Part shown: one piece after another, positions 17,753 through 26,950 of the stretch
Layout: the number at the start of each line of letters is the position of its first letter
How positions within the stretch are numbered: the stretch's first letter is position 1
Assembly (NCBI GenBank): GCA_963733845.1
Contig: CAVTEM010000004.1
Location: forward strand, 148,074 to 212,073
Length of the DNA: 64,000 nucleotides
DNA from: DATFQE01 sp963733845
GTDB taxonomy: Bacteria; Actinomycetota; Thermoleophilia; Gaiellales; Gaiellaceae
Direction of reading: 5' to 3'
The notes under the pieces: generated by a model
What the model was told of the DNA's origin: nothing
What the model saw: the letters and a program-made list of their open reading frames with translations, nothing else
Database searches by the model: none
Translations under genes and position numbers: made by a program

Positions 17753-18062
17753 GCTTCTTGGCGCTCGAGCGGCGGCGCATCTCGCCTGCGACCGCGTGGC
17801 CGTGCGAGTGCACCTTGCGTCGCCTCTCCTCGAGGTCCTCGCCGGTCGGCTCCGCCTCGTCCACGGGCGTCTCGCCCCCCTCCGCCTCGTCGCGCTCGGC
17901 GACGACCTCGCGGGCCTCGGCGAGCTTGTCGCGAAGCTCGTCCGCCCTCGGATCGGGGGCCGGCTCGACCTCCGGCGCGGTCACCGGAGGGCGGCGAAGC
18001 GCATAGGCCAAACCCGCTCCCAGAGCGGCTCCGGCAGCCAGATAAGCGACGGGCCGACGCAT
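17733..18062 (-). CDS. membrane-anchored small protein
   Basis: Product of 109 aa with one N-terminal membrane helix (PVAYLAAGAALGAGLAYALR, residues 4-23). A charged cytoplasmic tail rich in Glu, Ala and Arg is probably helical or coiled-coil, with RADELRDKLAEAREVVAERD and LEERRRKVHSHGHAVAGEMR. I do not recognise a family with a known role. The ATG at 18062 follows TAGCAT by eight bases (leaderless type). It shares a bidirectional promoter with the rpsF operon, so it may be expressed in step with ribosomal genes. Confidence 0.7.
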   Translation of the reverse strand: MRRPVAYLAAGAALGAGLAYALRRPPVTAPEVEPAPDPRADELRDKLAEAREVVAERDEAEGGETPVDEAEPTGEDLEERRRKVHSHGHAVAGEMRRRSSAKKPKSEPE

Positions 18063-18070
18063 CGAGGCCG

Positions 18071-18080
18071 ATGCTACACT
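18071..18080. promoter_or_regulatory. overlapping divergent -10 boxes, rpsF operon
   Basis: ATGCTACACT carries a minus-strand TAGCAT (complement of 18071-18076) and a plus-strand TACACT (18075-18080) sharing the TA. The plus-strand box is also an extended -10 (TGC before it) and would drive rpsF-ssb-rpsR-rplI after a leader of about 85 bases. The geometry is identical to that at 14932. Confidence 0.55.
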
Positions 18081-18173
18081 GCCCGCTCTTCCTGCCCCGC
18101 CCGCACCGCCGGCCCGAGCGGCGGCAACACCGGTGAGGCCGACTCAGACCGAAGGAAGGAGCCACTCGGAACC

Positions 18174-18546
18174 GTGATCGACTACGAGATCCTGCTCATG
18201 CTCGACCCGGAGCTCCCGGAGGAGCGCCAGTCCGAGATCGTCACGCGCACGCGCGGAGCTGATCGAGAAGGGCGGCGGCACCTGGGAGGCTCACGATGTC
18301 TGGGGGCGGCGCAAGCTCGCCTACGAGATCGACCACAAGCCCGACGGCGCCTACCACCTGCTCACCTTCTCGGCCGAGCCGGAGGCGCTGGCCGAGGTCT
18401 CGCGGATCCTCCGCATCAGCGACGGCGTCATGCGCCACATGGCCGTGCGGCGCCCGCAGACAGGGCAGACTCGGCCAATGGCGCCGTCCGAGCCGCGCAG
18501 TCAGGATGTCGCGGAACCTGTAAGCGTCGCCTCGGAGGAGGAGTAA
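18174..18546 (+). CDS. rpsF: 30S ribosomal protein bS6 (frameshifted)
   Basis: bS6 of about 123 aa, which binds bS18 on the platform of the small subunit. The start YEILLMLDPELPEE and the middle WGRRKLAYEIDHKPDGAYHL are typical. An extra base near 18252-18256 breaks the frame between EIVTRTR and ELIEKGG. Because rpsF is essential or nearly so and everything else is intact, I read this as a sequence error. The GTG at 18174 follows AAGGAAGGAG with a spacer of about eleven bases. The C-terminal tail (about 25 residues, Pro/Glu-rich, ending SEEE) extends past the usual fold. The tail's GAG codons form the ribosome-binding site of ssb. Confidence 0.92.
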
Positions 18547-18550
18547 CCCA

Positions 18551-18991
18551 ATGGCGAACATCAATCGTGTCGTCCTCGTCGGCAATCTCACGCGTGATCC
18601 CGAGCTGCGTCACACGCCCAGCGGCTCGTCGGTCTGCAAGCTGCGGATCGCGGTGAACAGCCGCACCAAGGACGCCCAGGGCAACTGGGGCGACAAGCCC
18701 AACTACTTCGACGTCACCGTCTGGGGCAACCAGGCGGAGAGCTGCTCGCAGTTCCTCTCCAAGGGCCGCCCGATCGGCGTCGACGGCCGCCTCGACTGGC
18801 GTGAGTGGGAGGCCCAGGACGGCTCCAAGCGCCAGGCGGTCGAGATCATCGCCGACACCGTCCAGTTCCTCGGCAGCCGTGAGGGCGGCGAAGGCGGCGG
18901 CGAGCGTCAGTTCGTACCCGCCAACGCCGGTGCCGGCTCCGGCGCGGGCCCCGACTTCGGCCAGGGCGCCGACGACGACATCCCCTTCTAA
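18551..18991 (+). CDS. ssb: single-stranded DNA-binding protein
   Basis: SSB of 146 aa that coats single-stranded DNA during replication and repair. The OB fold opens INRVVLVGNLTRDPELRHT and contains NYFDVTVWGNQAE. A Gly-rich linker leads to the acidic tail DDDIPF, which recruits replication and repair proteins. The ATG is four bases after the rpsF stop, with GGAGGAG inside the end of rpsF. Its place between the genes for bS6 and bS18 is the classical arrangement. Confidence 0.97.
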   Translation: MANINRVVLVGNLTRDPELRHTPSGSSVCKLRIAVNSRTKDAQGNWGDKPNYFDVTVWGNQAESCSQFLSKGRPIGVDGRLDWREWEAQDGSKRQAVEIIADTVQFLGSREGGEGGGERQFVPANAGAGSGAGPDFGQGADDDIPF

Positions 18992-18999
18992 GGAGAGCG

Positions 19000-19273
19000 A
19001 TGGCACCACCGAGAGAACGCGACAGCAAGCGCCGCAAGCCGCCGATGGGCGGGTCGCCGGGCGGGCCGCGACGGAAGAACTGCTTCTTCTGCCGCGAGAA
19101 GATCGTGGAGGTCGACTACAAGAACTACAACCAGCTGCGGCGCTACGTCTCCGAGAAGGGAAAGATCCGCTCGCGCCGGATCACGGGCACCTGCCGCCGG
19201 CATCAGAGCCAGGTGGCGTTGGCGGTCAAGCGGGCGCGCGAGATGGCGCTGCTGCCCTACGTCACGAACCTAG
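19000..19273 (+). CDS. rpsR: 30S ribosomal protein bS18
   Basis: bS18 of about 90 aa, partner of bS6. The Cys pair NCFFCREK and the core VDYKNYNQLRRYVSEKGKI, RRITGTCRRHQ and VKRAREMALLPY are diagnostic. As written, the frame runs on without a stop into rplI. Removing one C near 19269-19270 makes the next codon TAG (19271-19273), giving a normal end just before the rplI ATG. I therefore annotate two genes. A genuine bS18-bL9 fusion is the alternative but is unlikely. The ATG follows AAGGAGAGCG. Confidence 0.88.
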
Positions 19274-19275
19274 CC

Positions 19276-20028
19276 ATGGAAGTCATCCTGCTCAGCGACG
19301 TGGAGAAGGTCGGGCTGCGCGGCGAGGTGGTCGACGTCACGCGTGGCTACGCCCGCAACTTCCTGCTTCCGCGGCGGCTGGCCGAGGAGGCGACAGCGGG
19401 CCGGGTCGCGGAGTTGCGCAAGCGCGAGGAGCGGCGCGGGCGCCAGGAGGCCAAGAACACCGAGCAGGCGGCGGAGATCGCCGAGGTGCTCGGCAAGACG
19501 GTGCTCCGCTTCGAGGTCAAGTCGGGCCCGACCGGGTCGCTGTTCGGCTCGGTCACGCCCACCGACATCGCCGACGAGATCTGGCGGACGCGCAAGATCC
19601 GCGTCGACCGGCGCAAGATCGGCCTCGACGACCCGATCAAGCGGATCGGCCGCTACGAGGTCACGATCGCCGTCTTCGAGGGCGTCGGCGTCGACGTCAA
19701 GACGCTGGTGGTGCCAGAGGGCGGCGAGCTGCCTCCCGAGGAGGAGCTCGAGGCGATGGTCGCTGCCGAGGAGGCAGCCGCGCAGGAGGCCGAGGCTGAG
19801 GCCGAGGGGACGGTCGTCGACCCACTCGAGGCCGCGGTCGAGGAGCTCGAGGCTGCGGAGGCGGAAGCCGAAGCGGAGGCGGAGGCCGAGCCAGAGGCGG
19901 AGGCCGAGCCAGAGGCGGACGCTGAAGCAGAGGCAGTCGTCGAGACCACCGCCGAGGCCGAGGAGCAGGAGCCGGTCGAGACGTCCGACGAGGCGATCGG
20001 CGAGCACGCCGACGCCGAGCCCCGCTAG
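19276..20028 (+). CDS. rplI: 50S ribosomal protein bL9 with acidic C-terminal tail
   Basis: bL9 of 250 aa against the usual 150. The N-terminal domain (MEVILLSDVEKVGLRGEVVD, then GYARNFLLPRRLA) and the connecting helix are normal. The second domain contains GSLFGSVTPTDIADEI and ends near KTLVVPEGG. About 95 extra residues follow that are almost entirely Glu and Ala with scattered Pro and Asp, in dipeptide and tetrapeptide repeats. Such a tail is probably disordered and strongly negative. The ATG at 19276 has no clear ribosome-binding site and may be coupled to rpsR termination. Confidence 0.92.
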   Translation: MEVILLSDVEKVGLRGEVVDVTRGYARNFLLPRRLAEEATAGRVAELRKREERRGRQEAKNTEQAAEIAEVLGKTVLRFEVKSGPTGSLFGSVTPTDIADEIWRTRKIRVDRRKIGLDDPIKRIGRYEVTIAVFEGVGVDVKTLVVPEGGELPPEEELEAMVAAEEAAAQEAEAEAEGTVVDPLEAAVEELEAAEAEAEAEAEAEPEAEAEPEADAEAEAVVETTAEAEEQEPVETSDEAIGEHADAEPR

Positions 20029-20071
20029 AGCCGAGAGCGCACATTTCGTTCCACAGGCGGACCCACCGCAC

Positions 20072-20080
20072 TGTGGAAAA
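20072..20080 (-). promoter_or_regulatory. candidate DnaA box
   Basis: The complement reads TTTTCCACA, a full match to the DnaA-box consensus TTWTNCACA. A weaker half-match in the opposite orientation (ending TTCCACA) lies at about 20049-20055. One or two boxes are not an origin, but they could give DnaA control of dnaB. Confidence 0.3.
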
Positions 20081-20089
20081 ACCGCCAAA

Positions 20090-20119
20090 GATCACGCTCT
20101 TAGCAGAGAGTTCGTGATC
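20090..20119. terminator. stem-loop between rplI and dnaB
   Basis: GATCACG and CGTGATC form a 7-bp stem around 16 bases that contain a nested CTCT/AGAG pairing. Its place 60 bases after rplI fits a terminator of the ribosomal operon or a leader structure for dnaB. No U tract is present. Confidence 0.35.
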
Positions 20120-20174
20120 GGGTCCTGTTCGGGAAGCTGGGGACGACGTCCGACCCGCTGGGGACAATCGGAAC

Positions 20175-20186
20175 GAACATGCGTTC
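20175..20186. promoter_or_regulatory. candidate LexA (SOS) box upstream of dnaB
   Basis: GAAC-ATGC-GTTC matches the GAAC-N4-GTTC core of the actinobacterial/Gram-positive LexA operator. It overlaps a wider inverted repeat, CGGAACG-N6-CGTTCCG. It lies about 100 bases before the dnaB start. Confidence 0.4.
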
Positions 20187-20288
20187 CGAACCCCTGCACA
20201 GACGCCCTTTTCGCCGCTCGACGGGTACGAGGTCGCGGCCGCCTTTCCACCGGTTGCGACGGCCCGTTCAGACCTCTTGAATTCCGAC

Positions 20289-21635
<1,347 letters not shown>

Positions 21636-21742
21636 CACCAGGCCCTCGGGGGCAACCGGCGCCCCAGCTCCCCTTGCCCCGAGCTGCGCCACCCGGGATG
21701 CGGCCGCGACTCCCGTAGGCGCGTCTGGCACACTCAGCCACC

Positions 21743-23035
21743 GTGCCTGCCACGGTGATAGTCGGGGCCCAGTGGGGCGACGAAGGCAAGGGGAAGGTCG
21801 TCGACCTGCTCGCCCAGGACTCGGACATCGTCGCCCGCTACCAGGGCGGGCCGAATGCCGGGCACACCGTGATCGCCGACGGCGAGAAGTGGAAGTTCCA
21901 CCACATGCCCTCCGGGATCCTGTCCGGCAAGACCTGCGTCCTGGGCGCCGGCGTGGTGATCGACCCGGAGACCTTCGTGCGCGAGTTGGACGAGCTGGAG
22001 GAGCGCGGGGTATCGACCAAAGCGGTCCGCGTGTCCGGCAACGCCCACCTGATCATGCCCTGGCACGTGGCGCTCGACCGCGCGAGCGAACGGCGGCTCG
22101 GACGGCTGAAGATCGGCACCACGCGCCGTGGGATCGGCCCCTGCTACGCGGACAAGGCGGCGCGACTCGGGATCCGCGTCCAGGACCTGCTCGACCCCAA
22201 GATCCTGCGCCAGAAGATCGAGGTCGCGCTCGCCGAGAAGAACGTCTGGCTCGAGCGTGTCTACGGCGCGGAGCCGCTGGCGCTCGAGGAGGTCGCCGAG
22301 CGGTACGAGCAATTCGCGCAACGGTTGCGCCCGTACGTGTCGGACACCTCCCTCCTCGTCGACCGGGCGCTTCGCGGCGGGAAGTCCGTGCTCTGCGAGG
22401 GAGCGCAGGGCACGCTGCTCGACCTCGATCACGGCACCTATCCGTTCGTCACCTCCTCCAACCCGCTCGCGGGCGCGGCGGCGACCGGCCTCGGCATCGG
22501 CCCGAACCGGATCGACGCGGTGCTCGGCGTCGCGAAGGCGTACGTCACGCGCGTCGGAGAGGGGCCGTTTCCGACCGAGATCGAGGGCGCGGACCAGGAG
22601 CGGGTCCGTGAGCTCGGGCACGAATTCGGCACGACCACCGGCCGCGAGCGGCGCTGCGGCTGGCTCGACCTGGTCGCGCTCCGCTACGCCGTCCGCGTGA
22701 ACGGGATCAGCTCGCTGGCGCTGACCAAGCTCGACGTGCTCTCGAGCTTCGCCGAGCTGCCCGTGTGCGTGCGCTACCGGCTCGAGGACGGGAGCGAGAC
22801 GGACGAGTTCCCGGCCCACCAGAGCGACTTCCACCACTGCCGGCCCGTCTACGAGACCCTTCCCGGCTGGTCGCAGCCGATCGAGACCGTGGAGGACTTC
22901 GACGCGCTTCCCGCAGCTGCGCGTGCGTACGTCGAGTTCGTCGAGCGCTGTCTCGAGGTGGACGTGACGCTCGTCGGCACCGGCGCCGAGCGGGAGCGCG
23001 TCCTCGCCAGGGCCGGGGCGGCGGCCGCCGCGTGA
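21743..23035 (+). CDS. purA: adenylosuccinate synthetase
   Basis: Converts IMP, aspartate and GTP to adenylosuccinate, the first step from IMP to AMP. At 430 aa it has the standard length. Motifs include GAQWGDEGKGKVVDLLA (GTP-binding loop with the catalytic Asp), GGPNAGHTV (catalytic His), GIGPCYADKAAR, QGTLLDLDHGTYPFVTSSN and TKLDVL. The GTG start is identified by the family N-terminus; no ribosome-binding site precedes it. Its TGA overlaps the purD GTG (GTGA). Confidence 0.97.
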   Translation: MPATVIVGAQWGDEGKGKVVDLLAQDSDIVARYQGGPNAGHTVIADGEKWKFHHMPSGILSGKTCVLGAGVVIDPETFVRELDELEERGVSTKAVRVSGNAHLIMPWHVALDRASERRLGRLKIGTTRRGIGPCYADKAARLGIRVQDLLDPKILRQKIEVALAEKNVWLERVYGAEPLALEEVAERYEQFAQRLRPYVSDTSLLVDRALRGGKSVLCEGAQGTLLDLDHGTYPFVTSSNPLAGAAATGLGIGPNRIDAVLGVAKAYVTRVGEGPFPTEIEGADQERVRELGHEFGTTTGRERRCGWLDLVALRYAVRVNGISSLALTKLDVLSSFAELPVCVRYRLEDGSETDEFPAHQSDFHHCRPVYETLPGWSQPIETVEDFDALPAAARAYVEFVERCLEVDVTLVGTGAERERVLARAGAAAAA

Positions 23036-24249
23036 AGGTCCTGATCGTCGGCTCCGGCGGGCGGGAGCACGCGCTCGCGTGGCGCCTTTCCCAGACGGAC
23101 GGCGTCGAGATCCACGCCGCACCCGGGAACCCCGGGATCGCCAGGCTCGGCGAGTGCCATCCGGTCCGCGCGCACGACGGGGAGGGCCTGCTCTCGCTCG
23201 CGCGCACGCTCGACGCCGGCCTCGTCGTGATCGGGCCCGAGGCGCCGCTCGTCACGGGCGTCGCCGACGAGCTGCGGCACGCGGGGATCGCGGTCTTCGG
23301 CCCCAGCGCGGCCGCGGCCCGGATCGAGGGCTCGAAGAGCTTCGCCAAGGAGATCATGCGCGCGAGCGGGGTGCCGACCGCCGATTCGCTACCCGTGGCG
23401 AAGCCGCCCTGCGTCGTCAAGCTCGACGGGCTCGCCGCGGGTAAGGGCGTCTGGGTCTGCCACACCGCCGCGGAGCTCGACGCGGCGCTGAAGAGCGCCG
23501 CCCGCGCCGGCGGCCAGGTCGTGATCGAGCAGCTGCTCGAGGGCGAGGAGCTGTCCGTGTTCGCTCTCTGCGACGGGACGCACGCACTTCCCCTTGCTCC
23601 GGCCCGCGACTTCAAGCGGTTGGCCGAAGGGGACGAGGGCCCGAACACCGGTGGGATGGGCTCCTACTCGCCGGTGGCGGAGGTGGGCGCCGACCGGCTG
23701 GCCGAGATCGTCGATACCGTCCACTCCCCCGTCCTCGAAGAGCTCGCGCGGCGCGGCTCGCCCTTCATCGGGCTCCTCTACGCCGGGCTGATGCTCACCG
23801 ACTCCGGGCCGAAGGTGCTCGAGTTCAACTGCCGTTTCGGCGATCCCGAGACGCAGTCGATCCTGCCGCGGCTGGAAGGCGATCTCGTCACGGCGCTGGG
23901 CGCCGCCGCGGCCGGCGACCTGGGCGACAGCGAGCTGAGCGCCGACGAGGGCGCCGCGGTCACGGTCGTCCTCGCCGGAGGCGGCTATCCCGAGCGCTCC
24001 GACTCGGGTGGCCCGATCGAGGGCGTCGAGGACGCAGAGGCCACCGGGGCGCTCGTCTTCCACGCGGGCACCGCCGTCCGCGGCGAGCGGCTCGTCACGA
24101 ACGGCGGCCGGGTGCTCAACGTGACCGCCCGCGGCGAGACGACAGTCGAGGCGCGCGCGGCCGCCTACGCCGCGTGCGAACGCGTGACGTTTCCCGGCAT
24201 GCGCTACCGGCGCGACATCGCAGCCCAGGAGGCCGGCGTTGCAGGGTGA
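23032..24249 (+). CDS. purD: phosphoribosylamine-glycine ligase
   Basis: Joins glycine to phosphoribosylamine with ATP in step 2 of purine synthesis. The 405-aa protein has the ATP-grasp fold: the N-terminal VLIVGSGGREHALAW, GPEAPLVTGVADEL, the grasp lysine in VVKLDGLAAGKGVWV, GPNTGGMGSYSP, and FNCRFGDPETQ with the Mg ligands. The GTG start overlaps the end of purA by four bases and the end overlaps purE by 11 bases, so expression is tightly coupled. Confidence 0.97.
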   Translation: MKVLIVGSGGREHALAWRLSQTDGVEIHAAPGNPGIARLGECHPVRAHDGEGLLSLARTLDAGLVVIGPEAPLVTGVADELRHAGIAVFGPSAAAARIEGSKSFAKEIMRASGVPTADSLPVAKPPCVVKLDGLAAGKGVWVCHTAAELDAALKSAARAGGQVVIEQLLEGEELSVFALCDGTHALPLAPARDFKRLAEGDEGPNTGGMGSYSPVAEVGADRLAEIVDTVHSPVLEELARRGSPFIGLLYAGLMLTDSGPKVLEFNCRFGDPETQSILPRLEGDLVTALGAAAAGDLGDSELSADEGAAVTVVLAGGGYPERSDSGGPIEGVEDAEATGALVFHAGTAVRGERLVTNGGRVLNVTARGETTVEARAAAYAACERVTFPGMRYRRDIAAQEAGVAG

Positions 24250-24748
24250 GGTCAGGACCGAGGCCGCCCGGGAGCCGCTCCCCGAGCCGCTCGCGATGCT
24301 CGACGTCTTCGAGGAGCCGGGGCCGCTGGTCGGGATCCTCGTCGGTTCCGAGTCCGACCGCGAGGCGATGGAGCCGGCCCTGGAGGAGCTGGACGCGCGC
24401 GGAATCTCCCACGAGTTCAACGTGCTGTCCGCGCACCGCGATCCGCGCGGGGTCGCCGAGTACGCGTCCACGGCCGCCCTGCGCGGCGTCCGGGTCCTGA
24501 TCGCCGGCGCAGGCATGGCGGCGGCGCTGCCCGGGACGGTCGCCGCCTACAGCGAGCTGCCCGTCATCGGGGTGCCGCTCCGCTCGAGCAAGAGCGTGCT
24601 CGACGGTCTCGACGCCCTGCTCGCGATCGTCCAGATGCCGCCGGGAGTCCCGGTGGCCTGCGTCTCCGTGGACGGTGCGAGGAACGCAGCGATCCTCGCC
24701 GCCCGCATCCTCGCGCAGGGTGGCGGCCCACCGACCGCGTCGGCCTGA
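24239..24748 (+). CDS. purE: N5-carboxyaminoimidazole ribonucleotide mutase
   Basis: Class I PurE, which moves the carboxyl group of N5-CAIR to give CAIR. The core is VGILVGSESDREAMEPALEE, LSAHRDP (catalytic His), AGAGMAAALPGTVAAYSELPVIGVP and the closing AILAARILA. The reading frame opens at TTG 24239 inside the end of purD, which gives a 30-residue extension before the core. ATG 24296 (residue 20) is an alternative start without a visible ribosome-binding site. No purK lies in the window, so where N5-CAIR is made is not shown. Confidence 0.93.
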   Translation: MQGEVRTEAAREPLPEPLAMLDVFEEPGPLVGILVGSESDREAMEPALEELDARGISHEFNVLSAHRDPRGVAEYASTAALRGVRVLIAGAGMAAALPGTVAAYSELPVIGVPLRSSKSVLDGLDALLAIVQMPPGVPVACVSVDGARNAAILAARILAQGGGPPTASA

Positions 24749-24756
24749 CGTCTCTT

Positions 24757-24762
24757 TAGACT
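24757..24762 (+). promoter_or_regulatory. -10 box of purB
   Basis: TAGACT lies exactly six bases before the purB GTG, nine bases after the purE stop. It suggests that purB also starts its own leaderless transcript inside the purine cluster. Confidence 0.5.
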
Positions 24763-24768
24763 GACCCG

Positions 24769-26094
24769 GTGATCGCCCGCTACTCGCGCCCGGCCATGAA
24801 ATCGATCTGGTCGGACGAGGGCAAGCTCGAGCGCTGGCTCGACGTCGAGCTCGCCGCGCTCGACGCCTGGGCGGAGCTGGGGGTCGTGCCGGCCGACGCG
24901 GCCGGGCGCATCCGCGACCGCGCCGAGCCGCCGACCGCGGCCCGCGTGGCGGAAATCGAGGCCCGCACCCACCACGACCTCGCCGCCTTCGTCGACGCCG
25001 TCGCCGAGCAGCTCGGCGCGGACGGGCGCTGGTTCCACTACGGCCTCACCTCGAGCGATGTCGTCGACACCGCCCTCGCGCTGCAGGTGCAAGACGCCGG
25101 CCGCCTGGTGCTGGAAGGGCTCGACAGGGCATTCGCCGTCGTCGCGGCAAGGGCCGAGGAGCATCGCGACACGCTGACGATCGGGCGAACGCACGGCGTC
25201 CACGCGGAGCCGACGACGTTCGGGCTCAAGCTCGCTGTCTGGGTCTTCGAGCTCGACCGGGCACGGGCCCGGCTCGCCGACGCGCTCGATGGACTCCGCG
25301 TCGGGAAACTGTCGGGCGCGGTCGGCAATTACGCCGCCACCGACCCCGAGCTGGAGCGAATCGCGTGCGAGCGCCTCGGGCTCGAGCCCGCTCCGGCCTC
25401 GACGCAGGTGCTCCAGCGCGACCGTCACGCCGCCGTCCTGGCCGCGCTCGCCGTCGCGGCGGCGTCGCTGGAGAAGTTCGCGGTCGAGATCCGCCACCTC
25501 GCCCGCACCGAGGTGCGCGAGGTGGAGGAGCCGTTCGCGCGCGGCCAGAAGGGCTCCTCGGCCATGCCGCACAAGCGCAACCCCGTCGTGGCCGAGCGGA
25601 TCTGCGGGCTGGCCCGCATCGTCCGCGCGTCGGCGCTGGTCGGCTTCGAGAACGTGGCGCTCTGGCACGAGCGGGACATCTCGCACTCTTCCGCCGAACG
25701 AGTCGCGCTCCCGGACGCCTTCCTCGCCCTCGACTACATGCTCGATCGCTTCTCGTGGCTCGTCGAGGGGCTGGTCGTGCACCCGGAGCGGATGCAGCGC
25801 AACCTGGACGCGAGCCACGGGCTCTACTTCAGCCAGCGCGTGCTGCTGGCGCTCGTCGCCGCCGGGCTCGGCCGCGACGAGGCGTACCGGCTCGTCCAGC
25901 GAAACGCCATGCGCGCCTGGGACGAGGAGCGCGACTTCCGCGGCCTCGTCGAGTCGGACGAGGAGATCACCTCGACCCTCGATCCCGACACGCTCGCCCG
26001 CGCCTTCGACCCGTCTGCCTACACCCGCCACGTGGACGCCGTCTTCGATCGGCTCCGCTCACTCGCCCGAAAGGAGGAACCGATCCATGCCTGA
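24769..26094 (+). CDS. purB: adenylosuccinate lyase
   Basis: Cleaves fumarate from SAICAR and from adenylosuccinate, so it acts twice in purine synthesis. The 441-residue length is standard. The opening is RYSRPAMKSIWSDEGKLERW. The catalytic regions are RTHHDLAAF, HYGLTSSDVVDTAL, GRTHGVHAEPTTFG with the general-acid His, and the fumarase/aspartase signature GSSAMPHKRNPV on the mobile loop bearing the catalytic Ser. The GTG start is set by the leaderless promoter six bases upstream. The 3' end overlaps the purC start by eight bases. Confidence 0.97.
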   Translation: MIARYSRPAMKSIWSDEGKLERWLDVELAALDAWAELGVVPADAAGRIRDRAEPPTAARVAEIEARTHHDLAAFVDAVAEQLGADGRWFHYGLTSSDVVDTALALQVQDAGRLVLEGLDRAFAVVAARAEEHRDTLTIGRTHGVHAEPTTFGLKLAVWVFELDRARARLADALDGLRVGKLSGAVGNYAATDPELERIACERLGLEPAPASTQVLQRDRHAAVLAALAVAAASLEKFAVEIRHLARTEVREVEEPFARGQKGSSAMPHKRNPVVAERICGLARIVRASALVGFENVALWHERDISHSSAERVALPDAFLALDYMLDRFSWLVEGLVVHPERMQRNLDASHGLYFSQRVLLALVAAGLGRDEAYRLVQRNAMRAWDEERDFRGLVESDEEITSTLDPDTLARAFDPSAYTRHVDAVFDRLRSLARKEEPIHA

Positions 26095-26950
26095 CGCCGC
26101 CGTCCACCTCGGCAGCGGCAAGGTCCGCGAGCTCTACGGGCTCGACGACGACCGCCTGCTGCTGGTCGCGACCGACCGGATCTCGACCTTCGACGTCGTG
26201 CTGCCTACCGAGATCCCCGACAAGGGCCGCGTGCTCTGCGGGCTCTCCGCGTTCTGGTTCGCGCGCACGAGCGAGGTCTGCGCGAACCACCTCTTGTCCG
26301 TCTCCGACGACGGTCGCTCGATGGAGTGCAGGCGGCTCGAGATGCTGCCGATCGAGTGCGTCGTCCGCGGCTACCTCGCGGGCTCCGGCTGGAAGGACTA
26401 CGGCCGGACCGGGTCCGTCTGCGGGCACCGGCTCCCCGAGGGTCTCGTGGAGTCGGACCGGCTGCCGGAACCGATCTTCACGCCGGCGACGAAGGCGGCC
26501 GAGGGCCACGACGAGAACATCGACCTGGAGACCGCGGCGGGGCTGGTGGGCGACGAGCGGCTCGCAGAGGTGCAGGAGACCGCGCTCGCGCTCTACCGCT
26601 TCGCGGCCGAGCACGCGCTCGCCCGGGGCATCGTCATCGCCGACACGAAGTTCGAGTTCGGGCTCGACGGCGAGGGCACGCTCGTCCTCGCCGACGAGGC
26701 GTTCACACCCGACTCCTCGCGCTTCTGGCCGGCCGACGAGTACGCGCCCGGCGGTACCCAGCCGTCCTTCGACAAGCAGTTCGTCCGCGACTACTGCGAG
26801 TCGCTCGGCTGGGACAAGACCGCGCCCGGCCCCGAGCTTCCGGACGAGGTCGTGGCCGGGACCCGCGCTCGCTACGTGGAGGCGTTCGAGCAGCTGACCG
26901 GGATCCCGTTCGCCGAGTACGTCGCCGATCCGGACGTGGTGCTCCGGTGA
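26087..26950 (+). CDS. purC: SAICAR synthase
   Basis: Ligates aspartate to CAIR with ATP. At 287 aa it is of the longer type seen in actinobacteria and eukaryotes rather than the 240-aa enterobacterial form. Visible signatures are SGKVRELY (ATP-binding opening), ATDRISTFDVVLPTEIPDKG, VVRGYLAGSGWKDY, FTPATKAAEGHDENI, IADTKFEFG and DEAFTPDSSRFW. The ATG overlaps the end of purB and follows AAAGGAGGAAC, one of the few strong ribosome-binding sites in this cluster. Its TGA overlaps the purS GTG. Confidence 0.97.
   Translation: MPDAAVHLGSGKVRELYGLDDDRLLLVATDRISTFDVVLPTEIPDKGRVLCGLSAFWFARTSEVCANHLLSVSDDGRSMECRRLEMLPIECVVRGYLAGSGWKDYGRTGSVCGHRLPEGLVESDRLPEPIFTPATKAAEGHDENIDLETAAGLVGDERLAEVQETALALYRFAAEHALARGIVIADTKFEFGLDGEGTLVLADEAFTPDSSRFWPADEYAPGGTQPSFDKQFVRDYCESLGWDKTAPGPELPDEVVAGTRARYVEAFEQLTGIPFAEYVADPDVVLR

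Noticed and set aside
19780..19960. Tandem repeats resembling a repeat array
   Set aside because: They are codon repeats for the Glu/Ala tail of bL9, not a CRISPR or intergenic repeat.
20029..20276. Replication origin next to dnaB
   Set aside because: Only one full and one partial DnaA box, no AT-rich unwinding element and no dnaA/dnaN nearby.
21636..21742. Purine riboswitch upstream of purA
   Set aside because: The 107-base gap shows only a 5-bp GC hairpin and no conserved riboswitch core, and the genes appear leaderless or coupled.
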